A stretch of DNA of 64,000 nucleotides from Spirochaetales bacterium. Its GTDB lineage: Bacteria > Spirochaetota > Spirochaetia > UBA9216. The notes below the pieces were generated by a model. That model saw nothing but the letters and a program-made list of their open reading frames with translations. It had not been told where the DNA came from and made no database searches. Where the stretch lies: positions 441,451 to 505,450 of the forward strand of contig JAEKNX010000002.1 in NCBI GenBank assembly GCA_016839055.1, in the 5' to 3' direction. A program made the translations under genes and the position numbers. Numbering within the stretch: position 1 is the first letter of the stretch; each line of letters starts with the position of its first letter. Shown here piece by piece: positions 53,040-62,490 of the stretch.

Positions 53040-54298
53040 AGATAAAACCAGGGTTTTCATTTTTTCTAGGACTCAGAAATTTCTACAGCTTCAGAAAGGG
53101 TAAGAGAAGAACTATGGCCGGAGCGGTAATAGCGGTTGCCTTGTCTATAATACCGCTAATAGTAGTGCTCGAAGTCTCGGATGGTATGATTGAGGGCATT
53201 ACACGAAGGTTTATCGAACTCGAAACTGGTCATTTGCAGGTTTCATCATATGAGGAGATGTCCGTCAGCGAAATGGAGAAAGTCAGCCGTGAACTCGAAG
53301 AGCTTCCTGAAATTATCTATGCCTCGCCGGTTTACCGAGGTATGGGGCTTATATATTCTGAAAACTATAAATCAGGCATTCAGGTAAAGGCACTTCCGCC
53401 GGATATTTATGAGAAAGACAGTGGGTTCAGAAATTATCTGGAAATAACCGGCGGTGAGTTCGATCTGAGCGGGGGGGAGAATATAATGCTCAGCTCTGAG
53501 CTTGCCAGACAGCTCGGAGTGAAGGCCGGTCAGCAGATAAAACTGCTGACCGGCAAGACCGCCAAGAATGGAAAAATGATACTGCGGCCGGAGATGTATG
53601 AAATAAGCGGAATATTTTCAACCGGCTATTATGAGGTTGATTCAATGACGGCATACATCAATCTTGAAAAGGGTGAAAAGCTGTTCAGGGGAGAGGGCCG
53701 GCTGCATATTCAGTGTAAAATTATCGATCCCTATGATTCCGCCGACCAGACTGCACTGATGATCAGAGATAAATATGAGTCTTTTTCTACCGTTACATGG
53801 TTCCGGATGCAGAAGTCGATGTATGAATCACTCTATACAACAAGAATTCTCCTCCTGTTCATCATGGCAATAATAGTAATAGTGGCGGCCGTGAATATCG
53901 CCTCTTCGCTATTAATAATGGTAGTCGAGCGAAGGCAGGATATTGCAATCCTGAAAAGCTGCGGAACATCAAATATTCATATTAGAAGAGCCTTTATCTA
54001 TACAGGGATGTTTACCGGCATAATCGGAGCCGTCGCGGGAATAACCATCGGTCTTCTGATATCAATGAATATAAACGGAATTATTCAATTTATCCGGAAT
54101 ACCGTATCATTTATCAGCGGCAGTCCTGCGGTACTCTCGGCCTCAGAGTATTATCTGGAGCAAATTCCGGTGAAAGTGAAAATTCCGGAGATTCTTATAG
54201 TCGCAGTAACGACAGTACTACTCTCTACCGCCGCCGCGCTTCATCCTGCCAGGAAAGCGGAAAAAATGTCTCCGAAAGAGATTATGCAGAAGCATTAG
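53036..54298 (+). CDS. LolE-type ABC permease
   Basis: A 420-residue permease with the same layout as the one at 51102: one N-terminal TM, an extracytoplasmic domain (about 55-270), three C-terminal TMs, and an ending KAEKMSPKEIMQKH. AILKSCGTSNIHIRRAF is the coupling segment. The two permeases probably form a heterodimer on LolD. A substrate other than lipoproteins (MacB-like export) cannot be excluded. Confidence 0.9.
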   Translation: MKIKPGFSFFLGLRNFYSFRKGKRRTMAGAVIAVALSIIPLIVVLEVSDGMIEGITRRFIELETGHLQVSSYEEMSVSEMEKVSRELEELPEIIYASPVYRGMGLIYSENYKSGIQVKALPPDIYEKDSGFRNYLEITGGEFDLSGGENIMLSSELARQLGVKAGQQIKLLTGKTAKNGKMILRPEMYEISGIFSTGYYEVDSMTAYINLEKGEKLFRGEGRLHIQCKIIDPYDSADQTALMIRDKYESFSTVTWFRMQKSMYESLYTTRILLLFIMAIIVIVAAVNIASSLLIMVVERRQDIAILKSCGTSNIHIRRAFIYTGMFTGIIGAVAGITIGLLISMNINGIIQFIRNTVSFISGSPAVLSASEYYLEQIPVKVKIPEILIVAVTTVLLSTAAALHPARKAEKMSPKEIMQKH

Positions 54299-54397
54299 TG
54301 TTTCTTTTAACAGAATTTAAATTAGATTCAAGACTTGAGGGAATTTGAAAATCAGGCAGATGTGGAATTGTAAGCTCGTATTTAGATAAAATTTTTC

Positions 54398-54436
54398 GAC
54401 AACTTATTACATTATATGATTTTAGGGATTGTTGTC
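54398..54436. promoter_or_regulatory. Inverted repeat upstream of mcsA
   Basis: GACAAC at 54398-54403 and GTTGTC at 54431-54436, 39 bases in all, with a TATGAT (54415-54420) in the middle that could be a -10. The same half-sites spaced over 40 bases occur at 45809-45848. No CtsR direct-repeat box and no CIRCE element were seen in 54299-54542. Confidence 0.4.
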
Positions 54437-54542
54437 AGAAACACTATAAAGGTTCCTGGTAAGGCACCGATTTTTAAAGACCCTCACTTAATTATATGGA
54501 ATATTATTAGTATTTTTATTAAACTAAGAGTAAGGTGATTAA

Positions 54543-55055
54543 ATGAAATGCGATGTATGCGGAGATAATGAAGCCGTAATTCATGTTAAACAGATTATGG
54601 GTGAACAAATAAAAGAGCTGCACCTTTGCTCTGAGTGTGCCGGTGAGAAGGGAATATCGGGTGAAGAAGATCTGATTGAATTATCTCTCTCCCAGCTGCT
54701 GACAGGTTTAATTGATTTAACGGATAAGTACAGCGGCAGTGAACAGCGTAATGTCTGTCCTGTCTGCGGAACTACAATTAAGGATTTCAGGAAGAACGCG
54801 GCAGTAGGCTGCGCGGACTGTTATAATGTTTTTAATAAGGAAATCGAAAACTATCTTGAAAATACAGCGGGACAGATCCAGCATACCGGAAAACTGCCTG
54901 AGAAGGTAGTTACCCTGAAAACTCTCCTCGTCGACAAGGAAAGCCTCAGAGCAAAACTTGAAAGCGCTATCGGCCAGGAAAATTATGAACAGGCAGCCAT
55001 ACTGCGTGACAGAATTAAAATTATTGAGAAGCGGGCGGGAGTCGATGATGAATAG
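54543..55055 (+). CDS. mcsA: McsA-like zinc-finger protein
   Basis: A 170-residue protein with two zinc-binding regions (CDVCGDNEA with CSECAGEKG, and CPVCGTTIKDF with CADCYNVF) and a C-terminal UVR motif (LRAKLESAIGQENYEQAAILRDRI). In Firmicutes McsA activates the arginine kinase McsB and works with ClpC. AAGGTG precedes the ATG. The next gene overlaps its end. Confidence 0.92.
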   Translation: MKCDVCGDNEAVIHVKQIMGEQIKELHLCSECAGEKGISGEEDLIELSLSQLLTGLIDLTDKYSGSEQRNVCPVCGTTIKDFRKNAAVGCADCYNVFNKEIENYLENTAGQIQHTGKLPEKVVTLKTLLVDKESLRAKLESAIGQENYEQAAILRDRIKIIEKRAGVDDE

Positions 55056-56109
55056 TCCTATTATTATAGACGAAAAAAATGGATGGTTCTCACGCAAGGG
55101 AGCCTCTGATGATGTGGTGATAGCAAGCCGCGTAAGACTGTCTCGTAATATTAACGGATTCCTTTATCCTGGAAAGATGGAACAGAAGGATGAGGATGCG
55201 GTTTCAGCTAGTATTAAAAGCGCATTTGAAAAAATAGATACAGAAGACCTCTGGAGAGGCTCAGAGATTGGCAAGCTCAATCCTCTTGACCGGAAAATTC
55301 TGCTTGAGAGGAATCATCTGACTCAGGATTTCATCCTACATAGTAATAAATCAATTGTCCTGAGCAAGGATAACCTGTCTTCCTGCGCGGTGAATGATAC
55401 TGATCACCTTCGAATGTCTTTTTTCGAAGGCGGACTGAGTATAAAAGAATGCGCGGACAGGGCTGATGAGCTTGATCGGAAGATAGAGAAGCACCTTGAT
55501 TTCGCGGTATCATTTGAGTTTGGGTATCTTAATACCGAGGTGAACAATCTCGGAACAGGAATGAAGGCATCGGTTATGATGCATCTTCCGGCTCTGGTTA
55601 AGGCAAACCTGATTGAGAAGGCACTCAAGGCGGTTGTTCAGATTGGATTCACTGTCAAAGGCTTCATGGGTGATGATGATCATTCGCTCGGAAGCATGTA
55701 TCAGATATCAAACCAGTTTACAATAGGCCACTCCGAGGCCGAGATAGTTGATAAACTCCAGAATCTGTGTACGCAGATAGCCGAGTATGAGCGGAAGGCT
55801 CGTGAAGAAATGTTTCAGAAAAAAAGAACCGAGATAGAAGACTCGGTTTTCAGGGCTTACGGCCTGCTGACAAACTGTAGAATACTGAGTTCCAATGAAG
55901 CAATTGAGAATCTGTCGATGCTGCGGATGGGGATTGGTTTGGGTTTGATAGATCTTCCCATCGAAGTATGCAGCAGTCTTATTTTTTTGAGCCAGAAATC
56001 ACACATACAGAAGATGATAAAAGACGGTGAATCAAGGGCTGATGAGATGCTTGTAGATTTTACACGAGCAGATTTCATTAAAAATACCATAATTCAGAAA
56101 AAATTGTAG
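55048..56109 (+). CDS. mcsB: McsB-like phosphagen-kinase fold protein with replaced active-site residues
   Basis: A 353-residue McsB homologue. The start is ATG 55048 (GGGAG six bases upstream); the ORF is open from 54958, overlapping mcsA. It has the kinase core: VVIASRVRLSRNI at about 23-35 and GTGMKASVMMHLPAL at about 169-183. However, NEEDH reads NDTDH at 116-120 (Thr for the guanidino-binding Glu). The Cys of the CPTNxGTG signature reads Glu164 in NTEVNNLGTG, and the GExSEAxG loop reads GDDDHSLG at 208-215 (His for the second Glu). These are the residues that bind the guanidino group, so arginine kinase activity is doubtful. It may be a pseudokinase adaptor for ClpC or use another acceptor. 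Confidence 0.85.
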   Translation: MNSPIIIDEKNGWFSRKGASDDVVIASRVRLSRNINGFLYPGKMEQKDEDAVSASIKSAFEKIDTEDLWRGSEIGKLNPLDRKILLERNHLTQDFILHSNKSIVLSKDNLSSCAVNDTDHLRMSFFEGGLSIKECADRADELDRKIEKHLDFAVSFEFGYLNTEVNNLGTGMKASVMMHLPALVKANLIEKALKAVVQIGFTVKGFMGDDDHSLGSMYQISNQFTIGHSEAEIVDKLQNLCTQIAEYERKAREEMFQKKRTEIEDSVFRAYGLLTNCRILSSNEAIENLSMLRMGIGLGLIDLPIEVCSSLIFLSQKSHIQKMIKDGESRADEMLVDFTRADFIKNTIIQKKL

Positions 56110-56124
56110 ATTATGGAGGAACGA

Positions 56125-58617
56125 ATGTTTAAAGGACTTACACAAAGAGCACAGAGAATACTTACGATTTTCGCGCAGGAGGAAGCAAAGAGATTTCACT
56201 CTGACCAGCTTCTGCCCGAGCACATTATTCTCGCCGTAATCAAGGAAGGAGAGGGAATAGGATACAAGGCCATGAAGAACCTGAGCATTGATCCTATAGA
56301 ACTCCAGCTTGAAATTGAGAGGAATATTCCCAAGAAGCATAGCGGTCTGATTTTAGGAGATGTGCCCCCTTCCAGACGCGGTAAGAAGATACTCGAGGAT
56401 TCGGCTGAAGAAGCAAGAACGCTTGGGCATGATTATATTGGAACAGAACATTTGATTATCGCAGCCTGCAATGAGAGCGGCAGCATAACATCAAGATTTT
56501 TTCTTAAGCACTCGATTAACCCTGAAAATGTCAGGACGGCAGTTGTGGAACTTCGAGGCCCGGGGAATGTTAAACCGAAGATCTCAGGCCTCCAGGCTGA
56601 ACCGGGACGGAAGAAGGGGGTTATCAACGGAAAGAAGAATACTCCCACTCTCGATGAATTTGCACGGGAACTAACCGAGTATGCCAAGGAAGATAAACTT
56701 GACCCTGTAATTGGACGGGACAAGGAGATTCAGAGGGTCATCCAGATTCTGGCGCGGAGAAACAAGAATAATCCGGTTCTTATCGGTGAACCCGGTGTAG
56801 GCAAGACAGCGATTGTTGAAGGTCTCGCCCAGAAAATCGTGAATGGAGAGGCACCTGAGATTCTTCTCGGGAAAAGGGTTCTGACCCTTGATCTTGCCGC
56901 CCTTATTGCCGGAACCAAATACCGCGGAGAATTCGAGGAACGTCTCAAGAGAGTAATGAAGGAAATTCTTGCCGCCGGCAATGTTATTCTTTTTATTGAC
57001 GAACTGCATACTATAATCGGCGCAGGCGGCGCTGAAGGGGCCATAGACGCATCTAACATGCTGAAACCGGCATTGTCACGCGGAGAGCTTCAGTGCATCG
57101 GCGCTACGACCCTTAATGAGTATAAGAAATATATCGAGAAGGATGCAGCGCTGGAGCGGAGGTTTCAGACAATCCTGGTCGAAGAGCCGAATGTCGATGA
57201 TACTATTGAGATACTGAAGGGTATAAAGATCAATTATGAGGAACACCATAATGTTCGCTACACAGATGAGGCGCTTAAAGCGGCGGCAAAACTCTCGGAT
57301 AAATATATATCCGATCGCTTTCTCCCGGATAAGGCCATAGATCTCATAGATGAGGCAGGTTCATTCAAGAGGATTAACAACAGCATCAGGCCGAAAGAAC
57401 TAGCCGAGATGGAGAAAAAAATAGAAGATCTCACCCAGGAGAAGATAACTCTCGTTAATAGTCAGAACTATGAGAAGGCCGCCGCGGTAAGAGACACCGT
57501 CCGCAAGATGAAATCTGAAGTTGAAGAACTAAAGAAAGGCTGGCAGGATAGCCTTCGGCATGAAAAAAACGAGGTTGGAGCCGATGATATCCAGGCACTT
57601 ATCTCGAATATTACCGGAATACCTTTATTTCGAATTGTGCAGACTGAGTCGGAACGTCTGCTTAATATCGAGGGTGAGCTTCATAAGACCGTTATCGGAC
57701 AGGATGCCGCAATAAAGGTTGTAGCATCCTCAATCAGGCGGTCCAGAGTGGGTCTCAGTTCGCCGGCAAGACCTCTTGGCTCGTTTATCTTCCTGGGGCC
57801 TACTGGTGTAGGAAAAACACTGCTGGCAAAAACTCTGGCCGAATTTCTTTTCGGAAATCAGGATTCTTTGATCAGAATCGACATGTCTGACTATATGGAG
57901 AAACACAACCTCTCAAGGCTCGTCGGAGCTCCCCCGGGTTATGTGGGGTATGAAGAGGGCGGCGTTCTCACCGAGCAGATAAGACGGAGACCCTATAGTG
58001 TCATCCTTCTTGATGAAATTGAAAAAGCCCATCCTGATGTTTTTAACCTCCTTTTGCAGGTGCTTGAGGAAGGTGAACTCGCCGATAATCTCGGACACAA
58101 GGTATCATTTCGAAATGCCGTGCTCATCATGACGAGTAACGCTGGGGCCAGGGAAATAAGCAGAGGATCAGCATTGGGTTTCTCAGTCAGTGAAGGGATA
58201 ATGGCTCATAGTGAGATTAAGATATCGGCAATGAGCGAGCTTAAAAGGGTCTTTCGTCCGGAATTCCTGAACCGAATTGATGATATAGTCGTTTTTCACA
58301 GTCTTGACAGACAGAATGTGAGCGAAATCTTTGACATTATGATGAGCGAAGTTGCCTTGAGACTATTTGAGAATAACATCTTCATCGAGATCAGCAAGAA
58401 AGCTAAAGAAAAGCTTATTGTTGACGGCTACGATGTTAAATATGGAGCGCGTCCGCTGCGTCGTGCCATTCAGAACCAGATAGAAGATCCATTGTCAATG
58501 GAGATGCTGAAAGGCACTTTTAAGAGCGGAGATCATATCTTTGTAGAATGTCGGAATGAGAAGATTAAATTCAGGAAGAAGACCGTTCAGAAAGAAAAAG
58601 AGACTAATGTACAATAA
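56125..58617 (+). CDS. clpC: ClpC AAA+ unfoldase
   Basis: Unfolds proteins for ClpP and works with McsAB. It has 830 residues. Order: N-domain ([20 protein letters not shown]), first AAA domain with Walker A GEPGVGKT near 220 and [13 protein letters not shown], a middle domain with a UVR-like stretch ([14 protein letters not shown]), and second AAA domain with Walker A GPTGVGKT near 558, then a C-terminal D2 small domain. The ATG at 56125 (GGAGG five bases before) is preferred over the ATG at 56113. Confidence 0.95.
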   Translation: MFKGLTQRAQRILTIFAQEEAKRFHSDQLLPEHIILAVIKEGEGIGYKAMKNLSIDPIELQLEIERNIPKKHSGLILGDVPPSRRGKKILEDSAEEARTLGHDYIGTEHLIIAACNESGSITSRFFLKHSINPENVRTAVVELRGPGNVKPKISGLQAEPGRKKGVINGKKNTPTLDEFARELTEYAKEDKLDPVIGRDKEIQRVIQILARRNKNNPVLIGEPGVGKTAIVEGLAQKIVNGEAPEILLGKRVLTLDLAALIAGTKYRGEFEERLKRVMKEILAAGNVILFIDELHTIIGAGGAEGAIDASNMLKPALSRGELQCIGATTLNEYKKYIEKDAALERRFQTILVEEPNVDDTIEILKGIKINYEEHHNVRYTDEALKAAAKLSDKYISDRFLPDKAIDLIDEAGSFKRINNSIRPKELAEMEKKIEDLTQEKITLVNSQNYEKAAAVRDTVRKMKSEVEELKKGWQDSLRHEKNEVGADDIQALISNITGIPLFRIVQTESERLLNIEGELHKTVIGQDAAIKVVASSIRRSRVGLSSPARPLGSFIFLGPTGVGKTLLAKTLAEFLFGNQDSLIRIDMSDYMEKHNLSRLVGAPPGYVGYEEGGVLTEQIRRRPYSVILLDEIEKAHPDVFNLLLQVLEEGELADNLGHKVSFRNAVLIMTSNAGAREISRGSALGFSVSEGIMAHSEIKISAMSELKRVFRPEFLNRIDDIVVFHSLDRQNVSEIFDIMMSEVALRLFENNIFIEISKKAKEKLIVDGYDVKYGARPLRRAIQNQIEDPLSMEMLKGTFKSGDHIFVECRNEKIKFRKKTVQKEKETNVQ

Positions 58618-59209
58618 AAAACTTAAAGAGCTGTATTTTACGGCGATAGATTTTGAGACGACCGGGCTGTATCCGGCCGCCGACAAGATAGTCGAGATAG
58701 GTGCGGTTAAATTTAACCTAAGCGGTGAGGAGTTTCGGTTTTCCGGCTTGATAAATCCCGGTATGAAGATGCCGAAGAAGGCTTCCGAGGTAAATGGGAT
58801 TAACGACTCCATGCTCGAGGGGCAGCCGGAGGCTGAGGCAATCTTTCCCGATTTTCTTGAGTTCATAGAGGGGTCTGTTCTTGTTGCACACAACATAGGT
58901 TTTGACGCGGGCTTCCTCACGAGTACCGCAGCCTTTCTTGATTTGAAGGTTTCAGATCTCCCCTGTCTCGATACTCTGCATCTGGCAAGACAATTCCTTG
59001 TCGGGCTAGCTAGCTACAGTCTCGGGAATATCGCGAAAGCGGTAGGTATTAATATTGAAAACGCCCACAGAGCTGAGGATGATGCCGAAGCCTGCATGAA
59101 GATTTTTTTTGAATGTCTGAAAAAACTGCCGGGTTATCCTGAACTCGAACTTAGGCAGTTTATTAAACGCTCCGGACATAAAACAAAGAGTCTTTCCAGA
59201 AATTATTAA
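58607..59209 (+). CDS. DEDDh 3'-5' exonuclease (DNA polymerase III epsilon-like)
   Basis: A 200-residue exonuclease of the DnaQ-like family. Exo I AIDFETTG (Asp, Glu), Exo [12 protein letters not shown] (Asp) and Exo [12 protein letters not shown] (His, Asp) give a complete DEDDh active site. It is stand-alone, so it may be the proofreading subunit or a separate exonuclease. The ATG at 58607 overlaps clpC by 11 bases. Confidence 0.9.
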   Translation: MYNKKLKELYFTAIDFETTGLYPAADKIVEIGAVKFNLSGEEFRFSGLINPGMKMPKKASEVNGINDSMLEGQPEAEAIFPDFLEFIEGSVLVAHNIGFDAGFLTSTAAFLDLKVSDLPCLDTLHLARQFLVGLASYSLGNIAKAVGINIENAHRAEDDAEACMKIFFECLKKLPGYPELELRQFIKRSGHKTKSLSRNY

Positions 59210-59228
59210 ATATGATAGGTTGCCGAAT

Positions 59229-60158
59229 ATGAATCTCGAAACATTTATTCTAGGAACAGGCGGAATGATGCCGCTTCCGCATAGGTATTTAACTTCAGTT
59301 CTGCTGCGCAGGGAAGGAGAACTTTTTCTCTTTGACTGCGGGGAGGGGACACAGGTAGCACTTAGAAAACTGAACCTGAAATGGAAGAAAATTACCGCTA
59401 TTTTTATTTCACATACTCATGCCGATCATGTAACCGGACTTCCGGGAATCCTCATGCTCTCTTCACAGGTTGACAGAGAAGAACCACTCTACATCTACGG
59501 CCCCCCGAAGATCCGGGAATACGTTGAGTCAAGCCGCAAGGTTCTTGATATGTACATCAACTATGAAATCATCATCCGTGAGATCTCCGAGGATGGACTT
59601 GTATATGAAGGGGATGGCTTTAATATTTCGTCATTCAAACTTGAACATTCAAAGCCTTGCGTAGGCTATACCCTTACTGAAGATAAGAGACCTGGAATTT
59701 TCTTTCCGGATAAGGCTGAAGAACTCGGAGTTCCGCGAGGTCCTCTATGGTCGGATCTACAGAGCGGGAAAGATGTCAGTATTGCCGACGGGACAGTCGT
59801 CAGGCCGTCGGATGTTATGGGTGAATCCAGATCAGGGCGTAAGTTTTCTTTTGTGACGGACTCTCTCCCTCTTGATACGATACCTGAGAAGATAAGCGGT
59901 TCTGATCTGTTTATCTGTGAAGGAATGTTTAAGCACGAACTTAAAGAAGGCGCGGCGGAGAAGAAGCATATGACCGGCGTCCAGGCTGCCGAACTTGCCA
60001 GGGCCGCGGGCGGAGTAAAGAAAATGGGACTTATTCATTACAGTCCCAGATATAGCAAATCTGATTTAAAAGATATGGTGAAAGAGGCTATAGAAGTATT
60101 TCCTGAGACATTTCTTACCAGGGACGGTCAGCACATCCCGATAGAAAACGTGGATTGA
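59229..60158 (+). CDS. rnz: Ribonuclease Z (tRNA 3' processing)
   Basis: A metallo-beta-lactamase-fold endonuclease that trims tRNA 3' ends. It has 309 residues with HTHADHVTGLPG (about 61-72), FDCGEGTQVALRK, VTDSLP, and the C-terminal IHYSPRYS. The tail (RDGQHIPIE) is typical. The frame starts with a TTG at 59220, but ATG at 59229 is better spaced from AGGT. The repeat element begins 20 bases after its stop. Confidence 0.94.
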   Translation: MNLETFILGTGGMMPLPHRYLTSVLLRREGELFLFDCGEGTQVALRKLNLKWKKITAIFISHTHADHVTGLPGILMLSSQVDREEPLYIYGPPKIREYVESSRKVLDMYINYEIIIREISEDGLVYEGDGFNISSFKLEHSKPCVGYTLTEDKRPGIFFPDKAEELGVPRGPLWSDLQSGKDVSIADGTVVRPSDVMGESRSGRKFSFVTDSLPLDTIPEKISGSDLFICEGMFKHELKEGAAEKKHMTGVQAAELARAAGGVKKMGLIHYSPRYSKSDLKDMVKEAIEVFPETFLTRDGQHIPIENVD

Positions 60159-60177
60159 TCACAGCAATTCCAAATTT

Positions 60178-60418
60178 AATCTCCGGAAGCCCCTGAATAA
60201 TCTTTAAAATATCTAAACCATTCCTCTTTGCCGTGTGTTGAATAGTTTTAATTCCCGCTTCCGGGAATTAAGTGGTTCTGAATTTGGTTGCTTTTTTATG
60301 CCGCCGCTGGGGGCCCCGTGCCGCCTGAGAAAAATTGAGGTCTTCTGAACCTTTTTCTGATGGTATCGGGGACAGCAAGGGCCGACATTCGGGGGAATTG
60401 CAGCCAAATTCAGAACTG
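60178..60418 (-). repeat. Dispersed intergenic repeat, copy B (inverted)
   Basis: Reverse-complement match to 4064-4320. The 13-base arms CTGAATTTGGTTG (60278-60290) and CAGCCAAATTCAG (60401-60413) enclose the GC-rich core. A 10-bp perfect hairpin TTAATTCCCG / CGGGAATTAA with a four-base loop lies at 60248-60271 in this copy. It fills most of the 275-base gap between the convergent rnz and the GGDEF-type gene. Confidence 0.8.
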
Positions 60419-60433
60419 CTGGATTGATCATCA

Positions 60434-61576
60434 TTAAATAGTTGAGGCGATGTATTCCCTGTATTTATTAAGATCCGTTCTGAATGACATAGTTATGCTC
60501 TCAGGTTCTGAAACGGCCTTTGACAGTGCGGATTTTGCCTCCTGAATCATTCGTTTTTCCGACATCAGCCTGCTGTTTCGTGAGGTTAGGCCGGCGTATA
60601 TCCTATAAGCTGAATCAGGAAAACGTGAGAAGATACTTTTCTTAAACTTCTCAACATCCGTCAAGCCTTCATCAAGATCCTTGTCCGGTATAATCACGCA
60701 GAAGGTGTCTCTGCCGGCTTCAAAGGCCAGATCCCGGTATGTAAAATGCTCAATTATTAATTCGGAGATATTCCGATAGGGTACGAATCCTGAGGGACTG
60801 ATTACGCTGATGTAAACGAGGCAGCTGTCCTGATCGAAGGATGCCGCGCGCTTGAGTTCGGCAGACAACCGCGGGGAGAGAAAACGCTCCCACACAAGGC
60901 CGCTAGTGGGTGAGTATAGACCGGAGGCATCTCCGTCTGGGATTAGGTGAGGCTGCTCATCCTGAACCTGTGCTGGAGCTGTCTCAATTTCCTTCTTGAG
61001 CGTAACTTCGGCCGGAGGTTCGAGTCGAACTTCTTTATTCGCGGATAGAAATATGATTGTCAGCGCGAGGTAGCATATGGCCGCAAGCAGGGTATTTCTA
61101 AGTACTGGTAAGAATTTCCCCCTATTGAGCAGATTATATACCGATGTAAGATAAATTGTTGATTCAGTATCAGGGTAGAGAGCTGACTGAAATATCTCTA
61201 GACCCGGTGTGGGCAGGATGAGTTCAGGATGTCCGCTACTCCAGCCGTTTTCTACTCCGGGCCGACTGGAGAGGATACGGCTGTCCTTTAGCCTTAAGTA
61301 AAGCGGTCCGTCAGCCTCGGTGTATATTATAACAGCCGTCAGCCTGTGATTATCGCTGAACATTTTATCCATTTTTCCGGCGAAGTGTTCTGAAGAGAAT
61401 GATTTTTCCACAGCGTAAGCGCTTTCTATCGCTGTCTGAATATTTTCTGAGGAAGCCGTGGCGGTAAGCAGTTCTTCATCTCTGATTGAGTCAATTGAGA
61501 TCCAGAGATAAAAACCCAAAATTAAATAAAAAACCAAACCAATTGCAAAAAATAATTTAATACCCTTTGTTATCAT
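60434..61576 (-). CDS. Membrane protein with a degenerate GGDEF-like domain
   Basis: A 380-residue protein with an N-terminal TM helix (about 8-28), an extracytoplasmic domain (about 30-160), a second TM (about 163-180), a linker rich in Glu/Pro, and a C-terminal domain resembling GGDEF. The catalytic motif position reads GRDTF (in EAGRDTFCVIIPD) rather than GGDEF, so it should not make cyclic-di-GMP. It may be a sensor or a receptor-type remnant. Function unknown. Confidence 0.65.
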   Translation of the reverse strand: MITKGIKLFFAIGLVFYLILGFYLWISIDSIRDEELLTATASSENIQTAIESAYAVEKSFSSEHFAGKMDKMFSDNHRLTAVIIYTEADGPLYLRLKDSRILSSRPGVENGWSSGHPELILPTPGLEIFQSALYPDTESTIYLTSVYNLLNRGKFLPVLRNTLLAAICYLALTIIFLSANKEVRLEPPAEVTLKKEIETAPAQVQDEQPHLIPDGDASGLYSPTSGLVWERFLSPRLSAELKRAASFDQDSCLVYISVISPSGFVPYRNISELIIEHFTYRDLAFEAGRDTFCVIIPDKDLDEGLTDVEKFKKSIFSRFPDSAYRIYAGLTSRNSRLMSEKRMIQEAKSALSKAVSEPESITMSFRTDLNKYREYIASTI

Positions 61577-61659
61577 ACATAATATTATACGGAAGAAATT
61601 GAAGATGTATATACTTTTTTTTGCAAAAAAAATGGTATAATTCAGTTGAGGACAAAGAA

Positions 61660-62481
61660 ATGAGTTTAAGAAAAATGACCCTGGCCGGGAGTTGGTATCC
61701 TCGAACAGCTAAGGAAGTTTCGAAAACCCTGTCAGACTGGAGAATGACTGAAGACGAGGGTGGCAGATACAGTTCAGCGGTTGTCCCTCATGCAGGTTGG
61801 TACTATTCAGGAAAGACCGCTTCGGAGGCTCTCTCCGGCGCCTGTATCGGAAAGGACATGATATTTATAGTCGGAGGACATCTTCCCTCAGGCCATCCTG
61901 TGCTTGCCGCTCAAGAGGATGAGCTCGAGGTTCCGGGAGGGGCGGCCGTAAACAGGCTCGATATCCTGGAGCGTCTGCGAAAGGCAATAGTCATTGAAGA
62001 AGATGTATACCGGGATAATACAGTAGAGGTCGTCCTTCCCATGGCGCAGTATTATGCACCTGAAGCGGATTTTCTGTGGTTGAGGGCTCCTGCTGATATC
62101 TCTTCGATCAAGCTTGCTGGAGAAATTTTCCGGATAACCGCTGAGCTGAACATAAATGCCGCGGTAATAGGATCGACTGACCTGACTCATTACGGAAGCA
62201 GCTACTATTTTCAACCTGCCGGAAGCGGAGACGCGGCCCTTAAATGGGTTAAGGAAAAAAATGATGCTGGGATAATACGTGATATAGTGAAAATGGATCC
62301 TTCGGCCGTAATTGATAATGCTAAAAAGAATAAGGCAGCGTGTTCTGCGGGAGCTGCCGCCGCGGCAGTTGAGTTCGGCAGATTAAAAGGAGTACCGAAG
62401 GGCAGGCTTGTGAATTATACAACAAGTTATGATATTAGACCGGCTGAGTCCTTCGTCGGTTATGCGGGAATTGTGTTTTAA
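61660..62481 (+). CDS. MEMO1 / AmmeMemoRadiSam protein B family
   Basis: A 273-residue protein of the Memo family. It has VPHAGWYYSGKTASEAL, a VGGHLPSGHP segment, GSTDLTHYGSSYYF and ACSAGAAAA. These carry the His, Asp, His and Cys residues conserved in the family, whose bacterial role is unknown. Bacterial relatives often sit next to AMMECR1 and a radical-SAM protein; neither is seen here. The ATG at 61660 is preceded by GAGG; the frame start at 61621 is less likely. It ends ten bases before a convergent gene. Confidence 0.88.
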   Translation: MSLRKMTLAGSWYPRTAKEVSKTLSDWRMTEDEGGRYSSAVVPHAGWYYSGKTASEALSGACIGKDMIFIVGGHLPSGHPVLAAQEDELEVPGGAAVNRLDILERLRKAIVIEEDVYRDNTVEVVLPMAQYYAPEADFLWLRAPADISSIKLAGEIFRITAELNINAAVIGSTDLTHYGSSYYFQPAGSGDAALKWVKEKNDAGIIRDIVKMDPSAVIDNAKKNKAACSAGAAAAAVEFGRLKGVPKGRLVNYTTSYDIRPAESFVGYAGIVF

Positions 62482-62490
62482 CTCCGGAAT

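Noticed and set aside
54299-54542. CtsR box or CIRCE element before mcsA
   Set aside because: Neither the CtsR direct heptamers nor the CIRCE inverted repeat is present.
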